In this document: positions 26,472 to 35,880 of the stretch, piece after piece
Layout of the letters: each line of letters opens with the position of its first letter
Numbering within the stretch: the stretch's first letter is position 1
NCBI RefSeq assembly: GCF_002356295.1
Contig: NZ_AP018042.1
Location: 4,186,361-4,250,360 of the forward strand
Length of the DNA: 64,000 bases
DNA from: Labilibaculum antarcticum
GTDB taxonomy: Bacteria; Bacteroidota; Bacteroidia; Bacteroidales; Marinifilaceae
Reading direction: 5' to 3'
The notes under the pieces: model-generated
Database searches by the model: none
Told to the model about the DNA's origin: nothing
Seen by the model: the letters and a program-made list of their open reading frames with translations, nothing else
Program-made: the position numbers and the translations under genes

Positions 26472-27998
26472 CTAGTTTGTCGTAATTGGTTTAGCAGTAT
26501 ATAATACTCTTTTTACTTTAATTACAACATCTATACGCCTGTTTTTTGACCTACCGTATTTTGTTTCATTGTTTTCAATGGGTTTGCTTTCACCAAATCC
26601 AACAGATGCAATATTTGACTGGTTATAATCCGGCATATTTGCCATTAAATATGCTTTTACAGCATCGGCTCTTTTTTGAGATAGAGTCAAATTCAAACTA
26701 TCCCCTCCCTGAGAATCTGTATGCCCCTGAATTACAATCTTGCTTTCGGAGAATATGTTGATGGCATTTTGAACTTTTGCCAGTAAGGGATAATTATCAG
26801 GTTTCACTCCGGCGCTTCCTATATCAAAATTGAAACCGGTCATTCGTAAAATTATGTCATTCCCCTGACGAAGCACATTGGCTTCAGTCATATCAAACAT
26901 ATTGAATACCTCATCAAATTTTTCAACAATCTTTTCTTCATAAGCTATTTGATCTTCCAGCATCTGTTGTTTCATTGAGGCATCAGAAATTTGTTCTTTT
27001 TGCTTGCTACCCATCGCTTTAATTTGTTGGGCACTTGCAGCAATTTGCTTTATTTGGTTAGCATTGGTTGTTTCGTAAATATCCAGGTTATGCTTAAGCT
27101 TGAAAATACTGTCTTTAAGTATGATTACATTTGCCGATATTTTCTCAGCAGCAATGCTGCTGCCTTTATTAAATTTAACCGAAATACCTGTAACATCACC
27201 AATTTGTGTAAGATAGGATTCACCCCTTAAGATTAAATCTTCAATTTCCTTATCCTGATCATCAATCTCCTTAATATAATTTACAAGGTAAATAGCATGG
27301 CTTGCTTCGTATTCAGCATTTTTTGCAAGCATACGTGGCTTATCTGTATCGTAGCGTTCAGTTTCCAAAGCTGTTTGACCCTCCTTCAGATTTTTTTTAG
27401 CTTTTGCAAGGGTTTTGGGAGCATATTTTTCGGCTCTCATATCTTCTGCTTTGGCAATTAATTCCCTGGCATGATTGAATAAATTTGATTTAATAGCAGC
27501 AAGTTCTGCCTTGCGGTATAAATCATATGCCTCTTTACCCTTTTCTTTTGCCTTATCTGAATTGCCTTGCTCGTATTTGTGGGTTGCATTTTTAAATTCA
27601 TCTTGTGCATCCTCCCACAACTCTTTTTCGTATACATCCGCTTCAGCGTCAAGTGCATCATCTCTTGAATTCAGGGTTTCAGCGAAAAGAACTTCCATTA
27701 CATCAATTTCCTCAGTAGATTTCTGGAAATAATTAACAGCTTCCTTCAAATATTCTTTGATATCAGCTAGGTTGTCTTCGCTTTCATAGGCCGAATGAGC
27801 TTTTTTATAATACTTTAATCCGTCATAAAAATTTGAAGGGGATAATATTTCTGCCCGTTTGTCGATAGCGTATTGATATGCTTTTTTTGCATCATTAAAT
27901 ATTATCGACTTAGCATCTTGGGAAAATAGATTAGAAGTGTAAAACATACTTACAAGTATGCTTACAATCACCAACTTGTTTTTTGTGAAAGTTTTCAT
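26472..27998 (-). CDS. OmpA-family outer-membrane/peptidoglycan-binding protein
   Basis: A 508-residue exported protein: signal peptide (about residues 1-27), long helical and coiled-coil region rich in A/E/K with tetratricopeptide-like spacing (about 30-370), and a C-terminal OmpA domain (about 385-500). The OmpA domain shows FNFDIGSAGVKPDNYPLLAKV, IVIQGHTDSQGGDSLNLTLSQKRADAV and SKNRRIDVVI, the residues that hold diaminopimelate in peptidoglycan. It probably ties the envelope to the cell wall. It is transcribed alone. Confidence 0.85.
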   Translation of the reverse strand: MKTFTKNKLVIVSILVSMFYTSNLFSQDAKSIIFNDAKKAYQYAIDKRAEILSPSNFYDGLKYYKKAHSAYESEDNLADIKEYLKEAVNYFQKSTEEIDVMEVLFAETLNSRDDALDAEADVYEKELWEDAQDEFKNATHKYEQGNSDKAKEKGKEAYDLYRKAELAAIKSNLFNHARELIAKAEDMRAEKYAPKTLAKAKKNLKEGQTALETERYDTDKPRMLAKNAEYEASHAIYLVNYIKEIDDQDKEIEDLILRGESYLTQIGDVTGISVKFNKGSSIAAEKISANVIILKDSIFKLKHNLDIYETTNANQIKQIAASAQQIKAMGSKQKEQISDASMKQQMLEDQIAYEEKIVEKFDEVFNMFDMTEANVLRQGNDIILRMTGFNFDIGSAGVKPDNYPLLAKVQNAINIFSESKIVIQGHTDSQGGDSLNLTLSQKRADAVKAYLMANMPDYNQSNIASVGFGESKPIENNETKYGRSKNRRIDVVIKVKRVLYTAKPITTN

Positions 27999-28346
27999 AG
28001 TTGTTTTTTTTTAATTTTCATTATCCCTGTTATTCAGGTTCATATGTGAATTTAAGATCACGATAAAAAGGGGGTATTATTGCCGGAAAGTGTTACATCA
28101 TTATGGTCGTAAAACAAGATTTTTATTCACTGAGTTCTGCACTTTCCCTGCAAATACAAGTATTGAAGTATACTGAAAATAATATGTTTTTTCGCTTTTA
28201 TATTAAAGGTTTATAAAATGGCCTAAACGACTCTGTATCAAGTTACAACTTTATTTTAAGAAAGCGTTATACAATTAAAGAAAAAGAGTTGCATTATTCA
28301 CACATTAAGATTACCACGACTCATTTAATTTAGCGGGGTATTTTAA
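27999..28346. other. Intergenic region upstream of the OmpA-family gene
   Basis: About 350 AT-rich bases between the OmpA-family gene and the regulator pseudogene. It includes AAAAAGGGGGTATT near 28070, about 70 bases before the OmpA-family start. No gene is seen. Confidence 0.4.
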
Positions 28347-29219
28347 TTCAGAGTTTGGAGAAAAGTATTATTTCAACAAATTAAAGGTAGTCTTGCCCCA
28401 AATTTATTCTTAGTTCATGAAATAGCTCAGGTTCTCGAAATAAGTTACGATAGCTCTTATCGTAGAATTCGAGGCGATAAAGTATTGTCTTTCGAGGAGC
28501 TCTATGCCCTGTGCAGTCATTATCGAATATCGGTTGATTCTTATTGCGGTATTGCTTCAAATAAAGTGGTTTCCGATTGTAGAATTGTTGAACCGGAAAG
28601 TTTTTGTGTTATCGATTGGTTACGCTTCGTTCTTCGCAATGTAGAAACCTTTCGGGCAGCAAGTGAGAGTGAAATTATCTACTCAGCAAAGGATCCTCCT
28701 ATTTTTCATTATTTTCAGTTTCCGGAAATCTCTGCCTTTAAAGTTTTCTTTTTGGAAAAAACGCTATATAAGTTTCCGAACCATAAGGAGAGTTTATTCT
28801 GTTTGGATGATGTGAATCCTGAGATTCAAATAGTGGGAAGGCAGATTCTTTCTCTTTCAATAAAAATTCCAACAATTGAGATTTGCAATCAGGATACTTT
28901 TGATATTACTCTTAGTCAGATTGAGTATAATTGAGAACCTGCTGAGGGATTAGAAGATTCGTTTCAGTTGTACGAAAATGAATTGGGCGATAATACCATT
29001 TTCGTGAAGTTGGATGGTGTTCCGAATGTTTTCAAGGCGTTTAATTCTTTAAATCTTCTTCATACTACAAACCCCGATTTTTGCCATAGTGTAGAGGCGT
29101 ACTTGCGTGGTTTAATTTCATCGTCGAACCTGATTAGTCGGGTTCGAGAAAAAGAGAGGCCTGAATTCTTCAACAGGTTGTTGAGTTCGGTTAAAACTTT
29201 TCGGGAACGATCTGCCTAA
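28347..29219 (+). pseudogene. Broken Bacteroidota HTH transcriptional regulator
   Basis: One frame reads QQIKGSLAPNLFLVHEIAQV, LEISYDSSYRRIRGDKVLSF and EELYALCSHYRISVDS, an N-terminal HTH of a common Bacteroidota regulator type. After 28934 the same frame continues with EPAEGLEDSFQLYENELGDN and ends RLLSSVKTFRERSA. A TGA at 28932-28934 interrupts it, and no ATG, GTG or TTG start exists in frame between the upstream stop at 28344 and the HTH. Two independent lesions make this a pseudogene. Confidence 0.75.
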
Positions 29220-29564
29220 GCTTCCCTCTTTCTAACTTAGATTTCTTTAGTTATATTTGTGTATTGTATCGTTTTCAGACACTTACTTTCCTTTTGAATT
29301 GTTGGTGGAAAAGTAATCGAAGCTTTAAAATCATTAGGTTGTGTATTCTAAAATTTACAATAATTTCCAAAGCAAGCGTAAATTTTTAACGAAATAGGAT
29401 TGTTTGTATGGAGTTAATATTGCTGCGTAACAATTAGCAATTCGTCAAAAAAGCGAAGGAAGGATTTGTACGTGCCTGTGGGTGATATGCGGAAGTTATT
29501 GTAATTTAGTAATGGAAAGCAGATGTGGTTTTTATGTTCTTTTATATTCTTACTAATAAGAACA
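29220..29564. other. Intergenic stretch between two relics
   Basis: About 345 bases without a readable gene. TATATTTG at 29252-29259 fits the -7 consensus and may be the orphaned promoter of the following relic. Confidence 0.35.
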
Positions 29565-30002
29565 ATGGAACACAATTCGGAAAAGGATTTTAAACATCTC
29601 TTGCGAAAAGTGAAATCGATGCGTCAGAATATTTTTTAGTCTTAAAGATAAGCCAGATAAAATTGCCAAAGAATTAGCTTGCTTCGTCCGTTAGTATGAC
29701 TACTTTTGTTGCATTGTATTTGGTCGTATCATTAGGATTGATCAGTCTTTTAAAATGGAACCGGATTGCGGCGGGCATAGCTGCTTTTACTACGAATATC
29801 GTAATGGGCATTTTCATCTTTAGCTTAACTATTATCTGGGATCGCAAATTATTTTGGGAAATCAGATTTTGCTTTTCCTGATCATTTGGATACGTTATTC
29901 TTTTTTACGTTAATCGATTCCGGTTCTTATGTTTTACTTCCACTTGTTGTGGGAGGGGTCATTATGGTAATAATTCCTGCTTTCATTTTTTATATTTGGT
30001 GA
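29565..30002 (+). pseudogene. Frameshifted small membrane protein
   Basis: Pieces in different frames look like one former protein: MEHNSEKDFKHLLRKVKSMR (from 29565), then SLKDKPDKIAKELACF after a shift at a T6 run near 29636. Next comes MTTFVALYLVVSLGLISLLK (29696 on), and after another shift near 29840 TLIDSGSYVLLPLVVGGVIM to a TGA at 30000-30002. Two to four membrane segments are implied. I do not recognise the family. Confidence 0.5.
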
Positions 30003-30058
30003 AAAGGATTATAAAAAAAAGGAACGGACTTGTTGTTAATCAGCAATACAGAGAAATT

Positions 30059-30856
30059 ATGAAGGAAAATAAATATGCACTGATAACAGGAGCAAGCAAA
30101 GGATTAGGCAAAGCATTTGCATTTAGATTGGCTTCGGGGGGTATTAATTTGCTCTTGGTTGCTTTACACGGGGAGGGTTTACCAGAATTGAGTGCCAAAA
30201 TAAAGAACCAGTTTGGGGTTGAGGTTGATTATCTTGAGATTAATTTGAGAGACTCTTCTGCTGTTCATGAAATTGCCGATTGGTCAAGTAAAGTTGATGT
30301 AAGCATACTTATTAACAATGCTGGCATAGGAGGGGCAAAACCATTTGAATTGGCTAGTGTCGAGTATTTGGATGCTATGATTTCGATTAATATTAGAAGT
30401 CTGACCTTACTAACCTATTTGTTATTGCCAAATTTAAAAAAACAGCCTAAATCGTATATTCTTAATGTTGCCAGTATGGCTTCGTTTAGCCCTATTGCAT
30501 TTAAAACCGTGTATCCTGCATCTAAGTCTTTTGTTTACAGTTTTTCGCGCTGTTTGAAAGAGGAATTGAAGAATACGAGTGTTTCCGTTAGTGTTTTGCA
30601 TCCAGGTCCTATGAAAACAAATGCGGAGGTAAGTAAACGAATCGAATCACAAGGTTTTTTGGCTAAATTAGGAATTCAGTCTCCCGAAGAAGTTGCAGAA
30701 ATTGCCATTCGTAATTTAATAGGAGGGAAGACGATGATTATTCCTGGCTACATGAATAAGTTCAATTGGTTGATGATGAAGATCATTCCCACAAGAATTG
30801 GAGTCCCAATAATTTCGAATATTGTAAAACGGGAGATTGTGACACAATTGAAATAA
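30059..30856 (+). CDS. Short-chain dehydrogenase/reductase
   Basis: A 265-residue classical SDR: cofactor motif TGASKGLGKAFA near residues 9-20, NNAGIGG near 86-92, catalytic Ser in NVASMASF and the catalytic YPASK near 155-159. Substrate not predictable. The frame is open from a TTG at 29996, which overlaps the relic upstream; the ATG at 30059 gives the normal N-terminus MKENKYALITGAS. It starts a run of three same-strand genes with a CPBP protease homologue and an extended SDR. Confidence 0.88.
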   Translation: MKENKYALITGASKGLGKAFAFRLASGGINLLLVALHGEGLPELSAKIKNQFGVEVDYLEINLRDSSAVHEIADWSSKVDVSILINNAGIGGAKPFELASVEYLDAMISINIRSLTLLTYLLLPNLKKQPKSYILNVASMASFSPIAFKTVYPASKSFVYSFSRCLKEELKNTSVSVSVLHPGPMKTNAEVSKRIESQGFLAKLGIQSPEEVAEIAIRNLIGGKTMIIPGYMNKFNWLMMKIIPTRIGVPIISNIVKREIVTQLK

Positions 30857-30896
30857 TTGATTTGTATAGATATAACTTATTTTTAAATTGATTATA

Positions 30897-31616
30897 ATGT
30901 TACAAACATATTTTGACAATATCGAGATTATTGTCGTGCTGTTGTATGTTGTGCTTGGAATATCTCTTAATTCCTACCTTTTAACTTTTGCAAAACCATT
31001 TCGTTTTTTGCTGGCAAAATATTCCGGCGAAACAGCAGCCAAACGGAGCGTTTATCTGCAACGATTTATGGGGATGTTTTTCTATGGCATTGTGCCGCTT
31101 GTAATCGTGCTGATACTGCTGCAGGGCACTCTTCGAGATTATGGTACCGTGCTTACAGATCCATCAGAAACATTGTTGTGGGGAATCCTGTTTGCGGCTA
31201 TCATCATTCCGTTAACACTCTACAATGCTAAGTCACCTTCTAATCTGGCTGTATATCCGCAAATCCGTTCAAAGAAGTGGACGTTAAACACCTTGCTTCT
31301 TAGTGGTTTAACCTGGGCTGGCTATCTGCTTTTTTATGAGTTTTTATTCAGAGGCTTCTTACTGTTTGCCTGCCTAAGAGAATTTGGTGCGGTGCCTGCA
31401 GTTGCAATTAATATGATGATTTATTCCGTAGCACATATTCCTAAAGGAAAATTAGAAACAATTGGAGCCATTCCTTTGGGCTTGCTTCTTTGTGTTGTTA
31501 CCCTTGCTACAGGATCGATTTGGTTTGCTTTTCTGGCGCATGTAATTATGGCGCTAAGCAATGAGTGGATCTCATTGTATCACAACAAGGATATAAAATT
31601 GGCAATTAAGTTTTAA
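30897..31616 (+). CDS. CPBP-family intramembrane protease homologue (Abi/CAAX)
   Basis: About 239 residues with seven or so membrane segments. The CPBP motifs are present in modified form: YEFLFRGFLL (usual EExxxR with the first Glu replaced by Tyr), then YSVAHIPKG and FLAHVIMALSNEW supplying the two histidine sites. Members process prenylated or other membrane peptides, or have only scaffolding roles. It lies between two SDR genes and may share a transcript with them. The ATG at 30897 is preferred to the frame opening at 30888. Confidence 0.8.
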   Translation: MLQTYFDNIEIIVVLLYVVLGISLNSYLLTFAKPFRFLLAKYSGETAAKRSVYLQRFMGMFFYGIVPLVIVLILLQGTLRDYGTVLTDPSETLLWGILFAAIIIPLTLYNAKSPSNLAVYPQIRSKKWTLNTLLLSGLTWAGYLLFYEFLFRGFLLFACLREFGAVPAVAINMMIYSVAHIPKGKLETIGAIPLGLLLCVVTLATGSIWFAFLAHVIMALSNEWISLYHNKDIKLAIKF

Positions 31617-31629
31617 TAATGGTGATAAA

Positions 31630-32622
31630 ATGAATATTCTGATTACAGGAGCTACGGGCTTCATAGGGACAAGACTAACGCTAAAGTTAGCAGAGAAAGG
31701 GCATTGTGTGCATGCTTTGTATCGCTCGGAAGAGAAGGCGAAAGCGATTAAACACCCAAATGTAATCTTGTTTAAAGGGGACATTACTGATTACCGATCT
31801 GTTGAAAAGGCTGTGAAATCATGCGAAGTGATATTTCATATGGCTGCCTATGCCAAAGCTTGGGCGAAAGATGCCGCTACTTTCAACAGAATAAATGTTC
31901 AGGGAACTGTGAACGTACTGGATGCCGCCCAAAAGGAAGGAGTCCGGAAAATAGTTTACACTTCTACGGCCGGGGTTATAGGACCATCGAATTGTGAAAG
32001 GGTTACTGAGGATACGCAACGGGATATAGAATATTTCAGCGAATATGAAATAACGAAAGCACTGGCAGAAGAAAAGGTGCTGGAATACATTCACAAGGGA
32101 CTTGAAATTGTTATTGTTAATCCAACCCGGGTTTACGGACCGGGATTGCTAAGTGTAAGCAATGGGGTAACGAAAATGATTAAGCTTTATTCAGAGGGTA
32201 AATTCAGATGGATTCCGGGAGATGGGGAAAGTGTTGGGAACTACGTTTATGTAGATGATGTTGTTGAAGGGCATATTTTGGCTCTTGAAGAAGGCAAGTC
32301 GGGTGAAAGATACATTTTGGGAGGTGCCAATTTCTCATACAATGATTTTTTTGAACTTCTGGCTAAAGTTTCTGAACGAAAACTTCGGATGATGAAGCTT
32401 TCTCTTTCTTTAATGCTTGGTGTAGCACACCTGTTTCTGCTGCGAACAAAGCTATTTGGAACACCACCATTGATCACTTCGGACTGGGCGAAACGCTTTC
32501 TTTATAATTGGGAGGTCTCAAGTGCAAAAGCACAAGAGGAGCTCAATTATCAAATAACTCCGCTGGATGAGGGGTTCAGAAAAACTCTTGACTGGCTGAA
32601 AAGCAATGAGGGTAACAGTTAA
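31630..32622 (+). CDS. NAD(P)-dependent epimerase/dehydratase (extended SDR)
   Basis: A 330-residue extended SDR with ITGATGFIGTRL at residues 4-15, HMAAYAKAW, the catalytic Ser region YTSTAGVIG and YEITK (catalytic Tyr and Lys). The C-terminal part (ITSDWAKRFLYNWEVSSAKAQEELNY) resembles HpnA and 3-beta-hydroxysteroid-dehydrogenase-like proteins that act on lipid or sugar substrates. It begins 13 bases after the CPBP gene. The pairing with an SDR and a membrane protein suggests modification of a membrane lipid; this is inference. Confidence 0.85.
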   Translation: MNILITGATGFIGTRLTLKLAEKGHCVHALYRSEEKAKAIKHPNVILFKGDITDYRSVEKAVKSCEVIFHMAAYAKAWAKDAATFNRINVQGTVNVLDAAQKEGVRKIVYTSTAGVIGPSNCERVTEDTQRDIEYFSEYEITKALAEEKVLEYIHKGLEIVIVNPTRVYGPGLLSVSNGVTKMIKLYSEGKFRWIPGDGESVGNYVYVDDVVEGHILALEEGKSGERYILGGANFSYNDFFELLAKVSERKLRMMKLSLSLMLGVAHLFLLRTKLFGTPPLITSDWAKRFLYNWEVSSAKAQEELNYQITPLDEGFRKTLDWLKSNEGNS

Positions 32623-32733
32623 ACTGATTTACGATGAAAACGTTCAGGATAATTTTGCTCAATATATTCTTTTGTAAACAGATGAGTAGAAAAGTAGAAT
32701 ACTAATGGAGATGCTTGCAGCCAATACCCCTAT

Positions 32734-35700
32734 TTATGGTTTTAATGCTGTAATCATGTTAATTAGTTTATTCTTATCTATTGGTTTGGAAATGTATTTG
32801 TCAAAACCAGAAGCAAGTATTTTTTCTTTATCGTTTGATAGTGCAAAGGCAGTTTGAGCAATAATAGGTATGTTACGATCAAATTCTCTAATTCTTCGTG
32901 TTGCTTCATATCCATCCATAACAGGCATGTTAATGTCCATTAAAATAAGGTCAATATCCCTTTGATTACTGTATATTTCAAGCGCTTCAGCTCCATTTTT
33001 TGCAAGTATTATTTCGCGGCTAATATCTTTGAGGATAATTGATAAATATTTAGAAATTGCTTTTTCATCCTCGGCAATCAGTATTTTAATTCCGTTTTTG
33101 TCAGACTGCTCTTCATTCTGTGATTGAAAATCTATGATTGATTTTGTTTGTGTCATCGAACTTAGAGGTAAAGTAAATTGAAAATTTGAACCTTTTGATT
33201 TTTCAGAATCAACCCATATTTGGCCTCCTAATGCTTCTACATAGGCCTTTGCAATAGTCAAACCTATTCCCGATCCGTCATAACTTTTTGAATTCGTAAT
33301 ATCTTCTTGTTCGAATCTATTAAAAACACGATCGAGTTTGTCGTGTGCAATACCTACGCCTTGGTCTTTTACCGAAAACTTAGCATGTCCTTTATTTCTT
33401 CCTTCTAAACACTCACATTCAATTTGTATCGTGCCCTTCATTGAAAATTTAATTGCGTTTTTAATCAAATTCGTAAGAATAGAGGTGAATTTTGCTTCAT
33501 CTGTTTCCATTACTAAATCGTTGTTTTCAGATTCAGTAATGAATTCTAGTTGTATCCCTTTTGCTCCAGCTTCCGGTTTAAAAAAAGAACACAAATTTTC
33601 TATTTGTTTCGTAACATTTAATTCGGTCTTCGAGATTTTAATTTGCCCCGCTTCAATCATCGAAATATCAATTAAATCATTCACGGTATTTAGAAGCCGA
33701 TCACCACTTTGTTTAATAATGTTGATGAACTCATCTTTTTCTTCCCCCGTAAAATCGGAATCTTGCAATAGGCTTGTAAAGCCTAAAATGCCATTCATTG
33801 GAGTTCTGATTTCGTGACTCATGTTGGCTAAAAATGCTGATTTTAAGCGGTCACTTTCCTCTGCATTTTCTTTCGCTTCAATCAATTCTTTTTTGATTTT
33901 TAACTCTTTTGTGATGTCACGGGAAGCTTTTGTGAACTGTAGTAATTTATGATTTTCATCAAAAACAGGTGAAATATTGACTTGCTCAATATATAGTTCC
34001 CCATTTTTCTTTTTATTGGTGATTTCACCGCTCCAAATTTCTCCTTTCAAAATTGTCTGCCATAAATCATTGTATATTTGTTTTGGTGTTTCTCCCGATT
34101 TATGAATGCTGGTGGACTGACCAATGAGTTCTTCCTTTGAATATCCGGAAGTGTAACAATAGCCTGGATTTGCATAAGTAATAACACCCTTTAAATCGGT
34201 AAGAGCAATTGGGGAAAGACTTTGATCAATTGCCGAGTACAGACGTTGAATTTCCAATTCATTCTTTTTTCGGGTGCTGATGTCGTTAATAATTGAATAG
34301 ATAAAAGATTTACCATGAAGCATGATTTTCCCACTAAATACCTCTACATCTCTTATTTCATTGTTTGCTAGTTTGTGTTTGTATTCTGCGCTGAAGTTCC
34401 CGCATTTTGCTGTTTTATTTATTTCGTTGGTTACAAGCGAAGCAGGATCTATACTAAGATCCTGAATAAAAAGTGTCAATATTTCCTGTTTGGTATAGCC
34501 GTAAAAGTTACAGGCAGATTGGTTTGCATCTTCAATTTTCGCATTCTTAGCATCGATCAATATCATTGCCGATGCGTTTTCGTTGAAGAGCGATTCGTAT
34601 ACCAGTTTGCTTTCTTCAGCTTGTTCTTTCGCCCTTTTCAGTAGCTCGATGTATTTAACCCGCCTAATAAATATACCGATGTTGTGGGTGATTATTTCCA
34701 GAATTTTAAGATCATTATCAGAATATGCCTTCTGATTGGTGTAATCCTGCACCGCAATCACCCCAATGGCTTGATTGGTTTCCTTGTTGATGATTGGAGC
34801 ACCCATCCATACTGCTGAAGGTTCTTCAATTACTTGCTCATTGCTATCAGCATATACTTGTTCTTGTTCTTTACCAACAAAAATTTTACCGATTTTGTTC
34901 CGACGCACCAAATCGGTTAAGCTGCCTCTTAATTCGGAAGAATAGTTTTCCGGGTAAGACGCACAGGCATCAACGCAGTAGGGGAAGGAATATTCTTGAG
35001 ACTCTGAATCGTACAAGGCAATGTAAAAATTATTGGCGCTTATCAGCTTTTTAATTCCCTGATGAATTTTCCCCAGGTAATTCGAGAGTGAGTTTTCGGT
35101 AAATGATAATTCCGAAATCTCATAAAGAAAGTGCTGAATTTTTTCTTGCTTTGTTTGTTCTGTTATGTCACTGTAAATACCTCCGGATCTTAATTTTCCA
35201 GCAACAGTAACCGGGAAATTTGATAGTTCAAAAATACGATCCTTAATCTGAACTGTTTTCCGAATTATCGTGTCGTTTGTAAGTACGTTTTTAGGTGAAG
35301 CAGTAGAAGCAAGATGAAAAGGATTGTTTGGTATTTCTTCATCTCGTTTGTACTTTATTTCATCTTTACTTTTGTTTATAAATTCGCATAGACTCTTATT
35401 TACATTCAGGTATTTCTCATTTTCGTCCTTAATGTATATCATATTGGAAGATGCGTCCACAAATGCGGATAAATGATTATTACTTTCATTCAAACGTTCC
35501 TGATCTTCCTTTTTATTGGTAATATCAATTATGAAACCATCATAACTCTCCGTTTTATAATCTTTGTTTTTAATGGCCTTGGCGGTCATTAAAATCCAGA
35601 TAGGACTCCCATCTTTTCTTTTAAATTTAATCTCTTTATTTTTAATCTGAGCTTTTGGTGAAATATCATATTTGGCAATTAATTTTTCCCTTGTATGGGC

Positions 35701-35880
35701 TTCAAAATAAAAATCAGCTATGTTTTTGGAGAGCAATTCCTCATCTTCCACAAAACCAAGTATGGAAAGCATTTCATTATTTACCATTGTGAATCTACCA
35801 TTCTGGCTTGTCTGAAAGAAACCAATGGGGGCAAAATCGATAATGTTTTTGTAATATTTATCGTTTGAATTAGTTGTCAT
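32734..35880 (-). CDS. Hybrid sensor histidine kinase (PAS-PAS-GAF-PAS-PAS-HisKA-HATPase-REC)
   Basis: A 1048-residue soluble hybrid kinase without membrane segments, so it probably senses a cytoplasmic signal. Domains in order: PAS (about 8-125), PAS (about 135-245), GAF (about 265-410), PAS (about 430-540), PAS (about 550-665), HisKA with FLANMSHEIRTPMNG (about 690-755), HATPase (VGIAHDKLDRVFNRFEQED and GSGIGLTIAKAYVEALGG, about 800-905), and a C-terminal receiver with LILMDINMPVMDG (about 930-1045). No output regulator is adjacent. Three AGGGGGC motifs lie upstream. Confidence 0.92.
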   Translation of the reverse strand: MTTNSNDKYYKNIIDFAPIGFFQTSQNGRFTMVNNEMLSILGFVEDEELLSKNIADFYFEAHTREKLIAKYDISPKAQIKNKEIKFKRKDGSPIWILMTAKAIKNKDYKTESYDGFIIDITNKKEDQERLNESNNHLSAFVDASSNMIYIKDENEKYLNVNKSLCEFINKSKDEIKYKRDEEIPNNPFHLASTASPKNVLTNDTIIRKTVQIKDRIFELSNFPVTVAGKLRSGGIYSDITEQTKQEKIQHFLYEISELSFTENSLSNYLGKIHQGIKKLISANNFYIALYDSESQEYSFPYCVDACASYPENYSSELRGSLTDLVRRNKIGKIFVGKEQEQVYADSNEQVIEEPSAVWMGAPIINKETNQAIGVIAVQDYTNQKAYSDNDLKILEIITHNIGIFIRRVKYIELLKRAKEQAEESKLVYESLFNENASAMILIDAKNAKIEDANQSACNFYGYTKQEILTLFIQDLSIDPASLVTNEINKTAKCGNFSAEYKHKLANNEIRDVEVFSGKIMLHGKSFIYSIINDISTRKKNELEIQRLYSAIDQSLSPIALTDLKGVITYANPGYCYTSGYSKEELIGQSTSIHKSGETPKQIYNDLWQTILKGEIWSGEITNKKKNGELYIEQVNISPVFDENHKLLQFTKASRDITKELKIKKELIEAKENAEESDRLKSAFLANMSHEIRTPMNGILGFTSLLQDSDFTGEEKDEFINIIKQSGDRLLNTVNDLIDISMIEAGQIKISKTELNVTKQIENLCSFFKPEAGAKGIQLEFITESENNDLVMETDEAKFTSILTNLIKNAIKFSMKGTIQIECECLEGRNKGHAKFSVKDQGVGIAHDKLDRVFNRFEQEDITNSKSYDGSGIGLTIAKAYVEALGGQIWVDSEKSKGSNFQFTLPLSSMTQTKSIIDFQSQNEEQSDKNGIKILIAEDEKAISKYLSIILKDISREIILAKNGAEALEIYSNQRDIDLILMDINMPVMDGYEATRRIREFDRNIPIIAQTAFALSNDKEKILASGFDKYISKPIDKNKLINMITALKP

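Noticed and set aside
28932-28934. Selenocysteine or programmed readthrough at the in-frame TGA
   Set aside because: No SECIS-like hairpin directly follows, the family has no known selenoprotein, and the gene also lacks a start codon, so a pseudogene is simpler.
29630-29640. Programmed frameshift at the T6 run
   Set aside because: Further frame breaks and a stop follow nearby, so ordinary decay explains it.
32634-32705. 23-codon ORF between the extended SDR and the hybrid kinase
   Set aside because: Too short, no ribosome signal and no context.
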